A stretch of DNA of 64,000 nt, taken from contig CAJXJR010000011.1 in the NCBI GenBank assembly GCA_913055155.1, positions 62,001 through 126,000 of the forward strand, read 5' to 3'. The translations under genes were made by a program, and so were the position numbers. The notes under the pieces were generated by a model, which saw only the letters and a program-made list of their open reading frames with translations, did not search any database and was not told the DNA's origin. Of the stretch, positions 27,222-35,717 are shown one piece after another. This DNA comes from an uncultured Erythrobacter sp. (GTDB lineage: Bacteria; Pseudomonadota; Alphaproteobacteria; Sphingomonadales; Sphingomonadaceae). Position 1 is the first letter of the stretch; each line of letters begins with the position of its first letter.

Positions 27222-28514
27222 TTAAAGCCTGATCTTGAGCCCAGCCGTTACCTGGATCTGGTTCATCTCGATCGTGATCGTGCGGCCCGGATTGGGGCCC
27301 ATCGGCGTCACTTCGATGCCGGTCACGCTTTCATCGGGCGCGTACATGGCCGCCAGTTCCAGATCCATGCCGCCCGAAATAGCGAAGGCCGCGCCAACGG
27401 TGATGTGATCCTGGATCACGCCTGGCGCCAGCACGTTCAGCGTCACGTCCGAACCGGAGATCGGCTGCGAGTTGTGCGAATAGCCCGCACGGATCGCGGT
27501 GTTGGCATCGGGGCGGTATTCCACGCCGATCTTGAAGGTATCGACATCGTCCCAGCCGAAGCCCGGCCCGTCGGTGGAGCCGAAGGGCAGCATCACGCTG
27601 GACGGATTGCTGACCGAAGGCACGTCGGTGTAGTTGATGCGGCGATAGTCGGCCATCACGGTGAATTCGGGCGCGACATCGACGGCCACGCCGACTTGGT
27701 ACTGCGACGGGATGTCGAAGTCGCCCTGGTCCGCGAACAGGCCGGCATATTCGTCGAACTTGCTCATGTTGAATTCGGTCTGGTAGCTCGCGCCGATGCG
27801 GAAGCCGGGGGTCGGCTCCAGCTCGATACCGATGCGGCCACCGACGCCGGTGGAGATCGACTGGCCGTTATCCGACAGGGCGGCCGGATTGGCCGAGACA
27901 CCGCCGAAGGCCAGTACGCCGCGGGCACGGAAACGCTGCACGGCCAGGATTGGCGAAACGCCCACGCGCACCGGACCGAAGTCATGCGCATAGGCAGCCG
28001 AGACAAACACCTGCATCAGGTTCACGCCCGACTTGCCGCCGCAGAACACGCCGTTGTTGGCGGGGAATGGCGGCGATGCGCAGGCCGGGTTGTTCACGGC
28101 GCTGTAATTGGTGTTGAGGCCGCCGTTGGCGCTGACCGAGAAGCCCACGGCGCCATTCTCACCCACGGGGAAGGCCACGGCGATGTTGGGGATGGGGAAC
28201 AGCGGTGCATTGCTGTCGGTCTGGCCATCGGGAAGGAAGCCCGGTCCGCCATTCACGGTGAAGTCGCGGTTCGGATTGAAGGCCGAAATGGCGATGTCGA
28301 GTTCGGCACCCTCCAGCTTCGAGATGGCGGCGGGGTTGAGGTTGATGGCGGTGGCATCGCGTCCGTCCGCCACGCCCGCGCCGGCGGTGGCAATGTTGCG
28401 TGCGCCCACGCCATTCTGGAAATAGCCTTCGGTGGCGTGCGCCGTGGTAGACCCCAGCACCAGCGCACCGAGCGCCACGCAGCATTTGGCCTGCGCCGAC
28501 AAGGACATCCTCAT
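27222..28514 (-). CDS. OmpP1/FadL/TodX-family outer-membrane transport protein
   Basis: A 430-residue outer-membrane beta-barrel with signal peptide ending STTAHA. The mature start TEGYFQNGVGARNIATAGAG and DATAINLNPAAISKLEG are hallmarks of FadL-type hydrophobic-solute channels. GGGAGAG precedes the ATG. It lies 102 bp downstream of tusA, on the same strand as tusA and the dsrE2-like gene, inside the sulfur island. FadL-like porins recur near sulfur-oxidation loci, where uptake of hydrophobic sulfur (polysulfide, S8) or organosulfur compounds has been suggested. That role is inference; fatty acids or aromatics are the classical substrates. Confidence 0.85.
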   Translation of the reverse strand: MRMSLSAQAKCCVALGALVLGSTTAHATEGYFQNGVGARNIATAGAGVADGRDATAINLNPAAISKLEGAELDIAISAFNPNRDFTVNGGPGFLPDGQTDSNAPLFPIPNIAVAFPVGENGAVGFSVSANGGLNTNYSAVNNPACASPPFPANNGVFCGGKSGVNLMQVFVSAAYAHDFGPVRVGVSPILAVQRFRARGVLAFGGVSANPAALSDNGQSISTGVGGRIGIELEPTPGFRIGASYQTEFNMSKFDEYAGLFADQGDFDIPSQYQVGVAVDVAPEFTVMADYRRINYTDVPSVSNPSSVMLPFGSTDGPGFGWDDVDTFKIGVEYRPDANTAIRAGYSHNSQPISGSDVTLNVLAPGVIQDHITVGAAFAISGGMDLELAAMYAPDESVTGIEVTPMGPNPGRTITIEMNQIQVTAGLKIRL

Positions 28515-28616
28515 TCTTCTCTCCCGAATTATGTCTTGTTGTATGTTGTTGTTATTATTCGATCAGATTTCTTCCCGTTTGCTTTGCTATTCTACGGAAA
28601 CTGTGGAGGAACGGTG

Positions 28617-28844
28617 TCAGGCGACGCGTTCGATCACGAAGCGGTAGACGCCGCCGTCTTCGCCGGATTCAAGAAGCTTGTTGCCGGTGGTGCGGGCGAA
28701 CGCCTCGAAGTCCTTAACCGCGCCGGGATCGGTCGCGAGGATTTCCAGCGTCTGGCCATTGCCAAGGTCCTTCAGCGCCTTCTTGGCCTTGAGGATGGGC
28801 AGCGGGCAGTTGAGCCCCTTCGCGTCGAGAGTTGCGTCGGCCAT
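28617..28844 (-). CDS. tusA: TusA-family sulfurtransferase
   Basis: A 75-residue sulfur carrier. ATG 28844 has AAGGAGA upstream. The TusA motif LNCPLPILKAKKAL holds the sulfur-accepting Cys13. In sulfur oxidisers TusA takes sulfane sulfur from rhodanese or DsrE-type donors and passes it to the sHdr or Dsr pathway. It is 19 bp downstream of the dsrE2-like gene and presumably co-transcribed with it. Context makes a dissimilatory role more likely than tRNA thiolation. Confidence 0.92.
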   Translation of the reverse strand: MADATLDAKGLNCPLPILKAKKALKDLGNGQTLEILATDPGAVKDFEAFARTTGNKLLESGEDGGVYRFVIERVA

Positions 28845-28863
28845 GAAAATTCGTCTCCTTGGA

Positions 28864-29370
28864 TTACATGTATAGGTTGATGTCGGACTGGAGCGCGGAT
28901 TCCATCCACGTGGCCGCGCCGCCAAGTTCGATACCGTCGATCATATCTTTCTTGTCCAGTTCGAACAGGTCGAGAGTCATCTGGCAGGCGATCATGCGCA
29001 CGTCGGACAGCTCCGCCGCCTCGCGCAGCTCCTCGATCGAGGCGACGCCCTTTTTCTTGATCATGTTCTTCATCATCGCGGTGGCACCGCTGGTGACACC
29101 GGGTAGCATGCCGATCATGTTGGGCATGCCCACGTGACCGCCCATCATCGGCATTTCCATCGCCGGGTTGCCCAGCGGCGAGACCTTGAGATCGAGATCC
29201 TTCTTCAGGAGGCCGAGACCGTAGAAGGTAAAGAACATCGTCACTTCGACGTCCATCGCGGCGGCCGTGGTGCCCAGGATGAACGGAGGATAGGCCCAGT
29301 CGAGCGTGCCCTTCGTGACAATGATGGTCATCTTCTTGGTGTTGTTGAGGTCGACCCCGCCTTCGGTCAT
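28864..29370 (-). CDS. DsrE2-type sulfur-trafficking protein
   Basis: A 168-residue protein of the DsrE/DsrF/DrsH-like group, closest to the DsrE2 type by eye. ATG 29370 follows GGGAGAACGGAA. It begins with the beta-strand TIIVTKGTLDWAYPP, has a Met/Gly-rich middle (MEMPMMGGHVGMPNMIGMLP) that may associate with membrane, and one cysteine, Cys129 in MIACQMTLDLFEL, the expected sulfur-binding residue. It heads the dsrE2-tusA-fadL group and has a regulon-like palindrome 38 bp upstream. It likely relays sulfane sulfur between membrane-proximal donors and TusA. Confidence 0.85.
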   Translation of the reverse strand: MTEGGVDLNNTKKMTIIVTKGTLDWAYPPFILGTTAAAMDVEVTMFFTFYGLGLLKKDLDLKVSPLGNPAMEMPMMGGHVGMPNMIGMLPGVTSGATAMMKNMIKKKGVASIEELREAAELSDVRMIACQMTLDLFELDKKDMIDGIELGGAATWMESALQSDINLYM

Positions 29371-29407
29371 TTCCGTTCTCCCAATCCCACAGCGATCCGC
29401 GCCTTGC

Positions 29408-29423
29408 ATTAGATTTTTCTATA
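29408..29423. promoter_or_regulatory. Sulfur-regulon palindrome (ATTAG-N6-CTATA) before the dsrE2-like gene
   Basis: ATTAG-ATTTTT-CTATA, followed by TTAG, lies 38 bp upstream of the minus-strand dsrE2-like start. The left arm is a perfect match; the right arm matches in three of five positions. Confidence 0.5.
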
Positions 29424-29531
29424 TTAGCTATGGCGAAACTATAACAAGCACGGGGCCTTGTCCATACACATGGAAACGGCACGCAAGAGCCTGTGGGCAA
29501 AGCAAGTTGCCCAAATATGCGTAATCTCTTA

Positions 29532-29547
29532 ATTAGATTTTGCTGAT
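29532..29547. promoter_or_regulatory. Sulfur-regulon palindrome (ATTAG-N6-CTGAT) before the DUF2147/HDAC pair
   Basis: ATTAG-ATTTTG-CTGAT, nine of ten arm bases, lies 140 bp upstream of the DUF2147-like gene in the divergent spacer and 124 bp from the other palindrome. The two sites could serve the two directions or act jointly. Confidence 0.5.
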
Positions 29548-29687
29548 ATCAGCAGCGGAACGACTGGGGAGAGGTGGGTTTAGCGGCACAATTCCCGCAG
29601 CAGGGAGGGCTTTTGCACGACCTGCGCCATCCCCGCTTCAGGCGAGTCGCCAATAAATAAAAACGAAGAAGAGAGGGGATTGAAGAA

Positions 29688-30050
29688 ATGAAACTGCGGT
29701 ATCGACTGGGAGTGGGTCTTGCCCTTGCAGCCATGGCGGCAAGCCCTGCCATGGCCCGCGATCCAAGTGGCACCTACACCCGGCCCAACGGCGACGTGGT
29801 GCGCGTCTGGATCACCGACAACAAGCTCTATTGCCGCATCATCGAGGGCAACCGCCCCGATTTCGAAATGTGCCACGGCATGGAAGCGGAAGGCGAGGAC
29901 TGGACGGGCGGCAACATGAAGCATCCCGGCATGCCCGGCTTCATGACCTTCAACGGCACGATCAGCAGCGACGAGACATCGATCACCATCCGTGGCTGCG
30001 CGATGGGCGATTCGCTGTGCCGTTCGGAACACTGGGACAAAGTCCGCTAG
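29688..30050 (+). CDS. Small exported DUF2147-like protein
   Basis: A 120-residue protein with signal peptide MKLRYRLGVGLALAAMAASP ending AMA. The mature part DPSGTYTRPNGDVVRVWITD resembles the start of DUF2147 proteins, small periplasmic beta-rich proteins. Four cysteines (in LYCRI, FEMCHG, RGCAM and SLCRS) could form two disulphides. Only 3 bp separate it from the following deacetylase-family gene. Function is unknown; position in the sulfur island and the upstream palindrome suggest co-regulation. Confidence 0.75.
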   Translation: MKLRYRLGVGLALAAMAASPAMARDPSGTYTRPNGDVVRVWITDNKLYCRIIEGNRPDFEMCHGMEAEGEDWTGGNMKHPGMPGFMTFNGTISSDETSITIRGCAMGDSLCRSEHWDKVR

Positions 30051-30053
30051 GCC

Positions 30054-31160
30054 TTGAAACCCGCGTTCATCGACCATCCGGTTTTCCGGCAGGACGCCTG
30101 GAACCGCCTCCATCCGCTGGCCTATTCGCGCCAGCGGGCGGTGCGGGACCTGGTCCGCTCGCTGGACTGGCTGGACGATGACGCGGCGCTCGTGCCGGAC
30201 CTGCCTGGCAAGGCAGTGCTGACACGCCTGCACGACCCGAACTATGTCGACGCGCTGGAAGCCGCCGTCGCCAGCGGCCAGGTCAGTTCCGAAGACCGAG
30301 AACGCTATGGCTTCGGGACGATGGAGAACCCGATCTTTCCCGGCCTGTTCGACCGCGCCCGCGCAACCGTGGGCGGCGCCATGCTGGCCGCCAAGGTGGC
30401 GCTGGACGGCCGGGTTGCCTTCCACCCCGCCGGCGGCACGCACCATGGCCAGCCCGATCGCGCCAGCGGCTTCTGCTATTTCAATGATCCGGCCTTTGCG
30501 GTACTGGCCCTGCTCGACGCCGGCCTCACCCGCGTGCTCTATCTCGATATCGATGCCCACCACGGCGACGGCGTGTTTGCGGCCTATGCCAGCGACGCGC
30601 GGGTCGCCTGCGCATCGCTACACGAGGTTGAGCGCTGGCCCTACACCGGGGCAGAGGACGAACAAGACGCGCGCACGCTTAACGTGCCCCTGCCGCGCCG
30701 GATCAACGACGACGAATTCCTCGCACTGTTCGACAAGGTGGTGATGCCTTTCGCGCGCCGTTTCGATCCGCAAGCGGTGGTGGTGACCTGCGGTGCGGAT
30801 GGCTTGGCGGGCGATCCGCTGTCGCACATGGAATTGTCCAACCACACGCTGTGGCGCGCCACGCAGGATGCTTGCGAACTGGCTCCGGCGGCAGTCGTGC
30901 TGGGCGGTGGCGGCTACAATCCGTGGACGACGGTGCGCTGCTGGGCAGGCCTGTGGGGCGCGCTGTGTGGCTTCGACATGCCGAATACCCTGCCACCGGC
31001 TGCGCAAGCCTTGCTGGCGGGCTTCGAGTCCGACCTGGTCGATGAAGACGAGGTGGAACCGCACTGGCTCGCCGCGCTAGTCGATCCGTCCTCCCCCGGC
31101 GCGGTCCGGCCCGAAGTGGGGCAGTTGATCGCCCGGCTGCGGCAGGTACACTCGCTTTAG
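30054..31160 (+). CDS. Histone deacetylase-family (AcuC-like) amidohydrolase
   Basis: A 368-residue zinc-dependent deacetylase-family enzyme. The assigned start is TTG 30054, just 3 bp after the DUF2147-like gene. Zinc and catalytic motifs are complete: GGTHHGQPDRASGFCYFNDP, YLDIDAHHGDGV, CGADGLAGDPLSHM and GGGGYNPWTTVRCW. Relatives remove acetyl groups from proteins, polyamines or small molecules. Its place between sulfur-trafficking and lipoate-assembly genes is notable, because HDAC-like genes are seen in some sulfur-oxidiser loci, but no role is established. It may regulate enzymes by deacetylation; this is speculation. Confidence 0.88.
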   Translation: MKPAFIDHPVFRQDAWNRLHPLAYSRQRAVRDLVRSLDWLDDDAALVPDLPGKAVLTRLHDPNYVDALEAAVASGQVSSEDRERYGFGTMENPIFPGLFDRARATVGGAMLAAKVALDGRVAFHPAGGTHHGQPDRASGFCYFNDPAFAVLALLDAGLTRVLYLDIDAHHGDGVFAAYASDARVACASLHEVERWPYTGAEDEQDARTLNVPLPRRINDDEFLALFDKVVMPFARRFDPQAVVVTCGADGLAGDPLSHMELSNHTLWRATQDACELAPAAVVLGGGGYNPWTTVRCWAGLWGALCGFDMPNTLPPAAQALLAGFESDLVDEDEVEPHWLAALVDPSSPGAVRPEVGQLIARLRQVHSL

Positions 31161-31175
31161 CTCGCGGGCCTATAC

Positions 31176-31191
31176 ATTAGCGTTCCCTAAT
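31176..31191. promoter_or_regulatory. Sulfur-regulon palindrome, best copy (TATACATTAG-N6-CTAATGTATA), before lipS1
   Basis: This is the clearest copy. The core ATTAG-CGTTCC-CTAAT extends to a perfect 10+10-bp inverted repeat covering 31171-31196. It lies 36 bp before the lipS1 start and fills most of the spacer after the deacetylase gene. An ArsR-type dimer is the likely ligand. Confidence 0.7.
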
Positions 31192-31227
31192 GTATAACCG
31201 TCGGCTAATCACAAGGAGGCAAAGCCC

Positions 31228-32274
31228 TTGGACTGGATGGAGAGGCTGGCGGAAATCGAACCGCTGGAAGATGCCGAATTCGACGCTGGCCTGGTGGCCG
31301 CGATGCAGGAAAACGCGAGCGCCGCGCTGGATCGCTCGATCCGCTTTTCGACGCCGACCTTCAAGGAATACCAGAGCGACGAACTCTCTGGTTGCGGGAA
31401 GAACTCCTTCCCCGCTTTCTCGATCACCGCCGGTGGCTGCGCGCTGAACTGCGATCACTGCCAGAAGAAGATCCTTGAACCGATGATACCGGCGACCAGC
31501 CCGGACATGCTGGAGCAGAAGGTTCGCGACATGATCCTGCTGCAGAACCTGCAGGGCTTCCTGCTGTCGGGCGGATCGAACAAGCGCAACGAGATTCGCT
31601 ATGAACGCTACCTGCCGGTGGTGGAAAAGCTGAAGAACGAATTCCCGCACCTGAAGGTGGCGATCCATACGGCGCTGCTGGACGAGACGCTGGCCAAGTC
31701 CATGGAAAGCGCCGGCGTCGATACCGCGATGATGGACGTGATCGGCGCGCAGGAGACGATCGAACAGGTCTACAACCTCGATCGCCCGGTGGAGGATTTC
31801 GAGGCGACGCTGGCGGCGCTGGCATCCACCAGCATGGAAATCACCCCGCATATCGTCGTGGGCCTGCACTATGGCCAGATCCTGGGGGAAGCGAACGCGC
31901 TCGACATGGTCGCCCGCTACGATGTCACCGCGCTGGTGTTGGTCGTCATCATGCCGTTTTACGCCAAGCCGGGTACTTTCGTGACGCCGTCGACCAGCGA
32001 CGTTGGCTCCATCTTCCTCGAATCGCGCAAGCGGCTGGCGGACAAGAAGGTGCTGCTCGGCTGCGCCCGTCCGCCCGGCATGCACAAGCGCGTGACCGAT
32101 GCCTATGCCGTAATGGCGGGCCTCGATGGCATCGCCTTCCCCGCCGATGGCGCAGTGGCAGTGGCCAATACCATCGGTCGCCCGTTCGAGCAGGAGCACG
32201 CCTGCTGCTCGATCAAGCTGGGCGATACCGGCGGCAAGGCCACGCTGGAACGCGTGAAGGCCTGCGCTGCATGA
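31228..32274 (+). CDS. lipS1: Radical SAM lipoyl synthase subunit LipS1
   Basis: A 348-residue radical SAM enzyme. The start is TTG 31228 with AAGGAGG eight bases upstream. The cluster-binding CxxxCxxC motif is Cys71, Cys75 and Cys78 (GGCALNCDHCQKK). In the pathway described for sHdr-type sulfur oxidisers, two radical SAM proteins, LipS1 and LipS2, insert the two sulfur atoms into octanoyl-LbpA, replacing LipA. The stop overlaps the lipT start by four bases. Which of the two radical SAM genes is LipS1 is taken from gene order and not proven. A biotin-synthase-like protein is the general alternative. Confidence 0.82.
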   Translation: MDWMERLAEIEPLEDAEFDAGLVAAMQENASAALDRSIRFSTPTFKEYQSDELSGCGKNSFPAFSITAGGCALNCDHCQKKILEPMIPATSPDMLEQKVRDMILLQNLQGFLLSGGSNKRNEIRYERYLPVVEKLKNEFPHLKVAIHTALLDETLAKSMESAGVDTAMMDVIGAQETIEQVYNLDRPVEDFEATLAALASTSMEITPHIVVGLHYGQILGEANALDMVARYDVTALVLVVIMPFYAKPGTFVTPSTSDVGSIFLESRKRLADKKVLLGCARPPGMHKRVTDAYAVMAGLDGIAFPADGAVAVANTIGRPFEQEHACCSIKLGDTGGKATLERVKACAA

Positions 32275-33380
32275 TCGAAGCCTGCGACGTCGCGGTGATT
32301 GGCCTGGGGCCGGCGGGCAGCAGTGCCGCGCTGGCCGCAGCCAAGGGCGGCGCGCGGGTTATCGGGCTCGACCGCAAGAAGAAAGCGGGCGTGCCGGTGC
32401 AATGTGCCGAATTCGTGCCGATGATGCTGGGGGTCGATTCCGGCCCCGTAGACTCCGCTTTCGTGCAGACGATCATGGCGATGGAAAGCTTCATCGATAA
32501 CCGGCACGATCGCCATAACGACGACTTTCGCGGCCGCATGATCGACCGCGCTGCCTTCGACCGAGAACTGGCCGCACGCGCCACGGCATCAGGCGCAGAC
32601 CTGCGCTTTGGCGTGCAGGTGGAGGAGATTGCCGCAGACGGCACCATCCGCCTGAACGACGGCACGCAGATCAAGGCCAAGGTGATCGTGGGCGCAGACG
32701 GCCCGCGCTCACGCGTGGGCGCTGCCGTGGGCCAGGGCAACAGCGCCATCGTGGAAACGCGGCAGGCCAGCGTGCCGCTGCTGCGCCCCAGCGAGTCGAC
32801 CGATATCTACCTCAGCGCGAGCATCGCGGGCGGCTATGCCTGGGTCTTCCCCAAGGGCGACGTCGCCAATGTCGGCCTTGGCGTGGATCGCCGCTGGAAG
32901 AACCGCCTGAAGCCCGAGCTCGAAAGCCTGCTGGACTGGCTGGCCGAGCAAGGCCAGGTCGGCCGCGAGGTCTTCCGCTACACCGGCGGGGCAATCCCCG
33001 TGGGTGGCCCGGTCAAGAGCACCGCCGCGCTGGGCGAGGTGCTGGTGTTGCTGGCAGGCGATGCGGCTGGCCTTACCAACCCCGTTACCGGCGCCGGCAT
33101 ACCCGCGGCCTGTCACTCAGGCCGCATGGCAGGCGAAGCGGCAGCAGCGCACGTGGCTGGCGACGGCGATGCCGCCGAAGACTATGCCGAAGAGCTGGAC
33201 GAGCTGTTCGGCGCCTCGCTGGCGCGTGCGGTGATGCGGCGGCGGCAGCTGGTCGACCTGTACCGGGCCGACGGGCCGAACGACGATAACCTGCGCCAGG
33301 GCTGGATCGCCTATCCCGCCTACTGGGCGCGCGAAAATTCTGACGATGGAGAGAGACGCGATGAGTTGCTTGAAGCCTGA
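32271..33380 (+). CDS. lipT: LipT, FAD-dependent geranylgeranyl-reductase-like oxidoreductase
   Basis: A 369-residue flavoprotein with N-terminal dinucleotide-binding motif VIGLGPAGSSAALAAAKGG, the internal VIVGADGPRSRVGAAVG and the C-terminal LLAGDAAGLTNPVTGAG of the geranylgeranyl reductase group. LipT is a constant partner of lipS1/lipS2 in sulfur-oxidiser lipoate clusters and may supply electrons to the radical SAM enzymes. Start overlaps lipS1 and the end overlaps lipS2, showing tight coupling. Confidence 0.85.
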   Translation: MIEACDVAVIGLGPAGSSAALAAAKGGARVIGLDRKKKAGVPVQCAEFVPMMLGVDSGPVDSAFVQTIMAMESFIDNRHDRHNDDFRGRMIDRAAFDRELAARATASGADLRFGVQVEEIAADGTIRLNDGTQIKAKVIVGADGPRSRVGAAVGQGNSAIVETRQASVPLLRPSESTDIYLSASIAGGYAWVFPKGDVANVGLGVDRRWKNRLKPELESLLDWLAEQGQVGREVFRYTGGAIPVGGPVKSTAALGEVLVLLAGDAAGLTNPVTGAGIPAACHSGRMAGEAAAAHVAGDGDAAEDYAEELDELFGASLARAVMRRRQLVDLYRADGPNDDNLRQGWIAYPAYWARENSDDGERRDELLEA

Positions 33381-34653
33381 GGGCGTACTGCCCGGAACCA
33401 AGGGTGCCGACGGCAAGGACTTCAACACCGCAGCCGTGATGCAGCCACGCGTGCCCGATGTCATCGCGCCGGAACTGCGCAACGGCGGGCGGGTGAAGGC
33501 CAACCCGGTCGCGCCCAAGGGTGTCTACCTGCCCAACAACAATATCCAGACGCCCAACATGACCTCGCCCGAATACGTGCAGATCAGCACGGCGGCGGCG
33601 ATGACGCTGGGGCTGATGCCGGGTTCGATGCACGGCTGTTCATGCACCCGCTGCCTGAACCTGCTGCTGACCTATCCCGAGGGTTGCCGCGCCAATTGCG
33701 CCTATTGCGGGCTGGCACGCCATCGCGAAGCCGATCGCGACTATGCTGACCGCAATTTCATCCGCGTCGACTGGCCCGCCGTGCCGATGGAACAGATTTC
33801 GGAGATCGTCGGGCGTGACGGGGCGAACAGCCCGTTCCACCGCATGTGCATCTCGATGATTACGCATCCCAAGTCGGACAATGACACCTTCACCGTGCTC
33901 AAGACCTGGACCGACCATGTCTCGCCCGACGATATCCCGGTCTCGATCCTGTCCAACCCCACCACCATGCAGCGCGAAGACGTTGCCCGGCTGAAGGACA
34001 TGGGCTCCGACATCTTCACCGTCGCGCTCGACGCCGCAACGCCGGAAATCTTCGACCGCACCCGCGGCAAGGGCGTGCAGTCGCCGCATAGCTGGAAGAA
34101 GTACTGGGAAATCCTGGAGGACGCGCGCGACATCTTCGGCCCGCAGAAGTTCGGCGCGCACATCATTGTCGGCATGGGCGAGACCGAGAGCGAAATCCTG
34201 CACCTGGTGCAGAAGCTGGTCGATATGGGCGGGCACAGCCACATGTTCTGCTTCTTCCCTGAAAAGGGCAGCCTGATGGACCACCTGCCCGCCACCCCGC
34301 GCGACCAGTGGCGCCGCGTGCAGCTGGCGCGGTACATGATCGACTATTGCGGCGTGCGCGTGGACCAGATGAAGTTCGACGAGGAAGGCCGCGTCGTGGA
34401 CTTCGGCCTGCCCGAAGCCGAAGTCGACATGATCATCGACACCGGCATCGCCTTCCGCACCAGCGGCTGCCCCGGCAAGTTCCAGGAGGATATCTCCGCC
34501 TGCGACCGGCCCTATGGCGACAGCCCCGTCTCCGACATCGCCAGCTATCCCTTCCAGCCCGAAGGCGCGCACATGAAGAAGATCCGCAGCCAGCTGGGCC
34601 GCACCCGTCCGGGTGAGGAATACGAGGAAGGCGAGGAGTTCGAGCAGATCTGA
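33361..34653 (+). CDS. lipS2: Radical SAM lipoyl synthase subunit LipS2
   Basis: A 430-residue radical SAM enzyme. ATG 33361 is chosen for its GGAGAGAG site; it overlaps the lipT end by 20 bases, and an ATG 15 bp upstream is an alternative. The radical SAM cysteines are Cys109, Cys113 and Cys116 (EGCRANCAYCGLAR). A second group, Cys93, Cys95 and Cys98 (GCSCTRC), could bind an auxiliary cluster that donates sulfur, as in lipoyl synthases. It ends with an acidic tail. It probably works with LipS1 on octanoylated LbpA. The TGATG junction couples it to the ligase gene. Confidence 0.82.
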   Translation: MSCLKPEGVLPGTKGADGKDFNTAAVMQPRVPDVIAPELRNGGRVKANPVAPKGVYLPNNNIQTPNMTSPEYVQISTAAAMTLGLMPGSMHGCSCTRCLNLLLTYPEGCRANCAYCGLARHREADRDYADRNFIRVDWPAVPMEQISEIVGRDGANSPFHRMCISMITHPKSDNDTFTVLKTWTDHVSPDDIPVSILSNPTTMQREDVARLKDMGSDIFTVALDAATPEIFDRTRGKGVQSPHSWKKYWEILEDARDIFGPQKFGAHIIVGMGETESEILHLVQKLVDMGGHSHMFCFFPEKGSLMDHLPATPRDQWRRVQLARYMIDYCGVRVDQMKFDEEGRVVDFGLPEAEVDMIIDTGIAFRTSGCPGKFQEDISACDRPYGDSPVSDIASYPFQPEGAHMKKIRSQLGRTRPGEEYEEGEEFEQI

Positions 34654-35717
34654 TGGCAGGCACGTTTCGGGTCGTCGATACCGGCCTGCTGACAGGCCGC
34701 GAGAACATCGCGCTCGACCACGCCCTGCTTGAAGCGCGCGTGGCAGGCGAGATCGGCGACACCATCCGCTTCATTGCGTTCAAGCCCTGCGCGCTGGTGG
34801 GCCGTCACCAGGACCTGGCGCAGGAACTGAACCTCGATGCCTGCAAGGACCGCGGCGTGCAGACCGTGCGGCGCATTACCGGCGGCGGGGCGCTGTACAT
34901 GGACGAAAGCCAGCTTGGCTGGGCGCTGGTGTGCGACCGGCGTTCGCTGGGCAAGGCGACCCTGTCCGAAATTACCGAGGCGATCTGCACGGCGGCAGCC
35001 GCCGGCCTTTCCAAACTGGGCGTCGATGCCCGCTTCCGCCCGCGCAACGATATCGAGATCGACGGGCGCAAGGTCTCGGGCACCGGCGGTTTCTTCGATG
35101 GCAACGTGCTGATGTTCCAGGGCACGGTGATCCTCGACCTCGACCCTGCGAGGATGGCAGCGGTGCTGAACGTCCCGCAAGCCAAGCTGGAAAAACGCCA
35201 GCTGGAAGGCGTCGCCGCGCGCGTCACCTCGCTGCGCGCCGAACTGGGCAAAATGCCCTCGCCCGATGCGGTAAAGGCCGCCCTGCTGGAGGGTTTCCGC
35301 GAAGTGCTGGGCATAGACACTGTGCCCGACGCGCTTTCCGCCGCCGAACAGGCCCGCGCCGACGAGGCATACAACGAAGAGATCGGCACCGAGGAATTCG
35401 TCGCCGAGATCTGCGACCCGGCACGCGAAGCAGGGGTGCTGGTCGGCCAGAACAAGGCCCGCAACCTCACCGCCTACCTGCGCGTCGAAGGGCCGCAGGA
35501 CAGACGCGTGCGCGAAGTGCTGTTCGTGGGCGACGTGTTCGTCACCCCGCCGCGTGCGCTGCTCGACCTCGAAGGCCACCTGCGCGGTGTGCAGCTGGCC
35601 GAGATCGAGGAAAAGACCGAGCAGTTCTTTGCCGACTCGGGTGCGGCGCTGCTTGGCGTAACGTCCGCCGATTTCTCTGCCGCGCTGCTGAATGCAGCAG
35701 CCCAACCTGCCTTATGA
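34653..35717 (+). CDS. slpl: sLpl(AB), lipoate-protein ligase of the sulfur-oxidation type
   Basis: A 354-residue LplA-type ligase with both large and small domains. Catalytic-fold motifs are GRHQDLAQELNLDA, VRRITGGGALYMD and KVSGTGGFFDGNVLMFQGT. sLpl(AB) attaches octanoate or lipoate to LbpA in the sHdr pathway. The gene overlaps lipS2 by one base and the following amidotransferase-like gene by ATGA. Canonical LplA differs mainly in lacking the sulfur-oxidation gene context. Confidence 0.88.
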   Translation: MAGTFRVVDTGLLTGRENIALDHALLEARVAGEIGDTIRFIAFKPCALVGRHQDLAQELNLDACKDRGVQTVRRITGGGALYMDESQLGWALVCDRRSLGKATLSEITEAICTAAAAGLSKLGVDARFRPRNDIEIDGRKVSGTGGFFDGNVLMFQGTVILDLDPARMAAVLNVPQAKLEKRQLEGVAARVTSLRAELGKMPSPDAVKAALLEGFREVLGIDTVPDALSAAEQARADEAYNEEIGTEEFVAEICDPAREAGVLVGQNKARNLTAYLRVEGPQDRRVREVLFVGDVFVTPPRALLDLEGHLRGVQLAEIEEKTEQFFADSGAALLGVTSADFSAALLNAAAQPAL

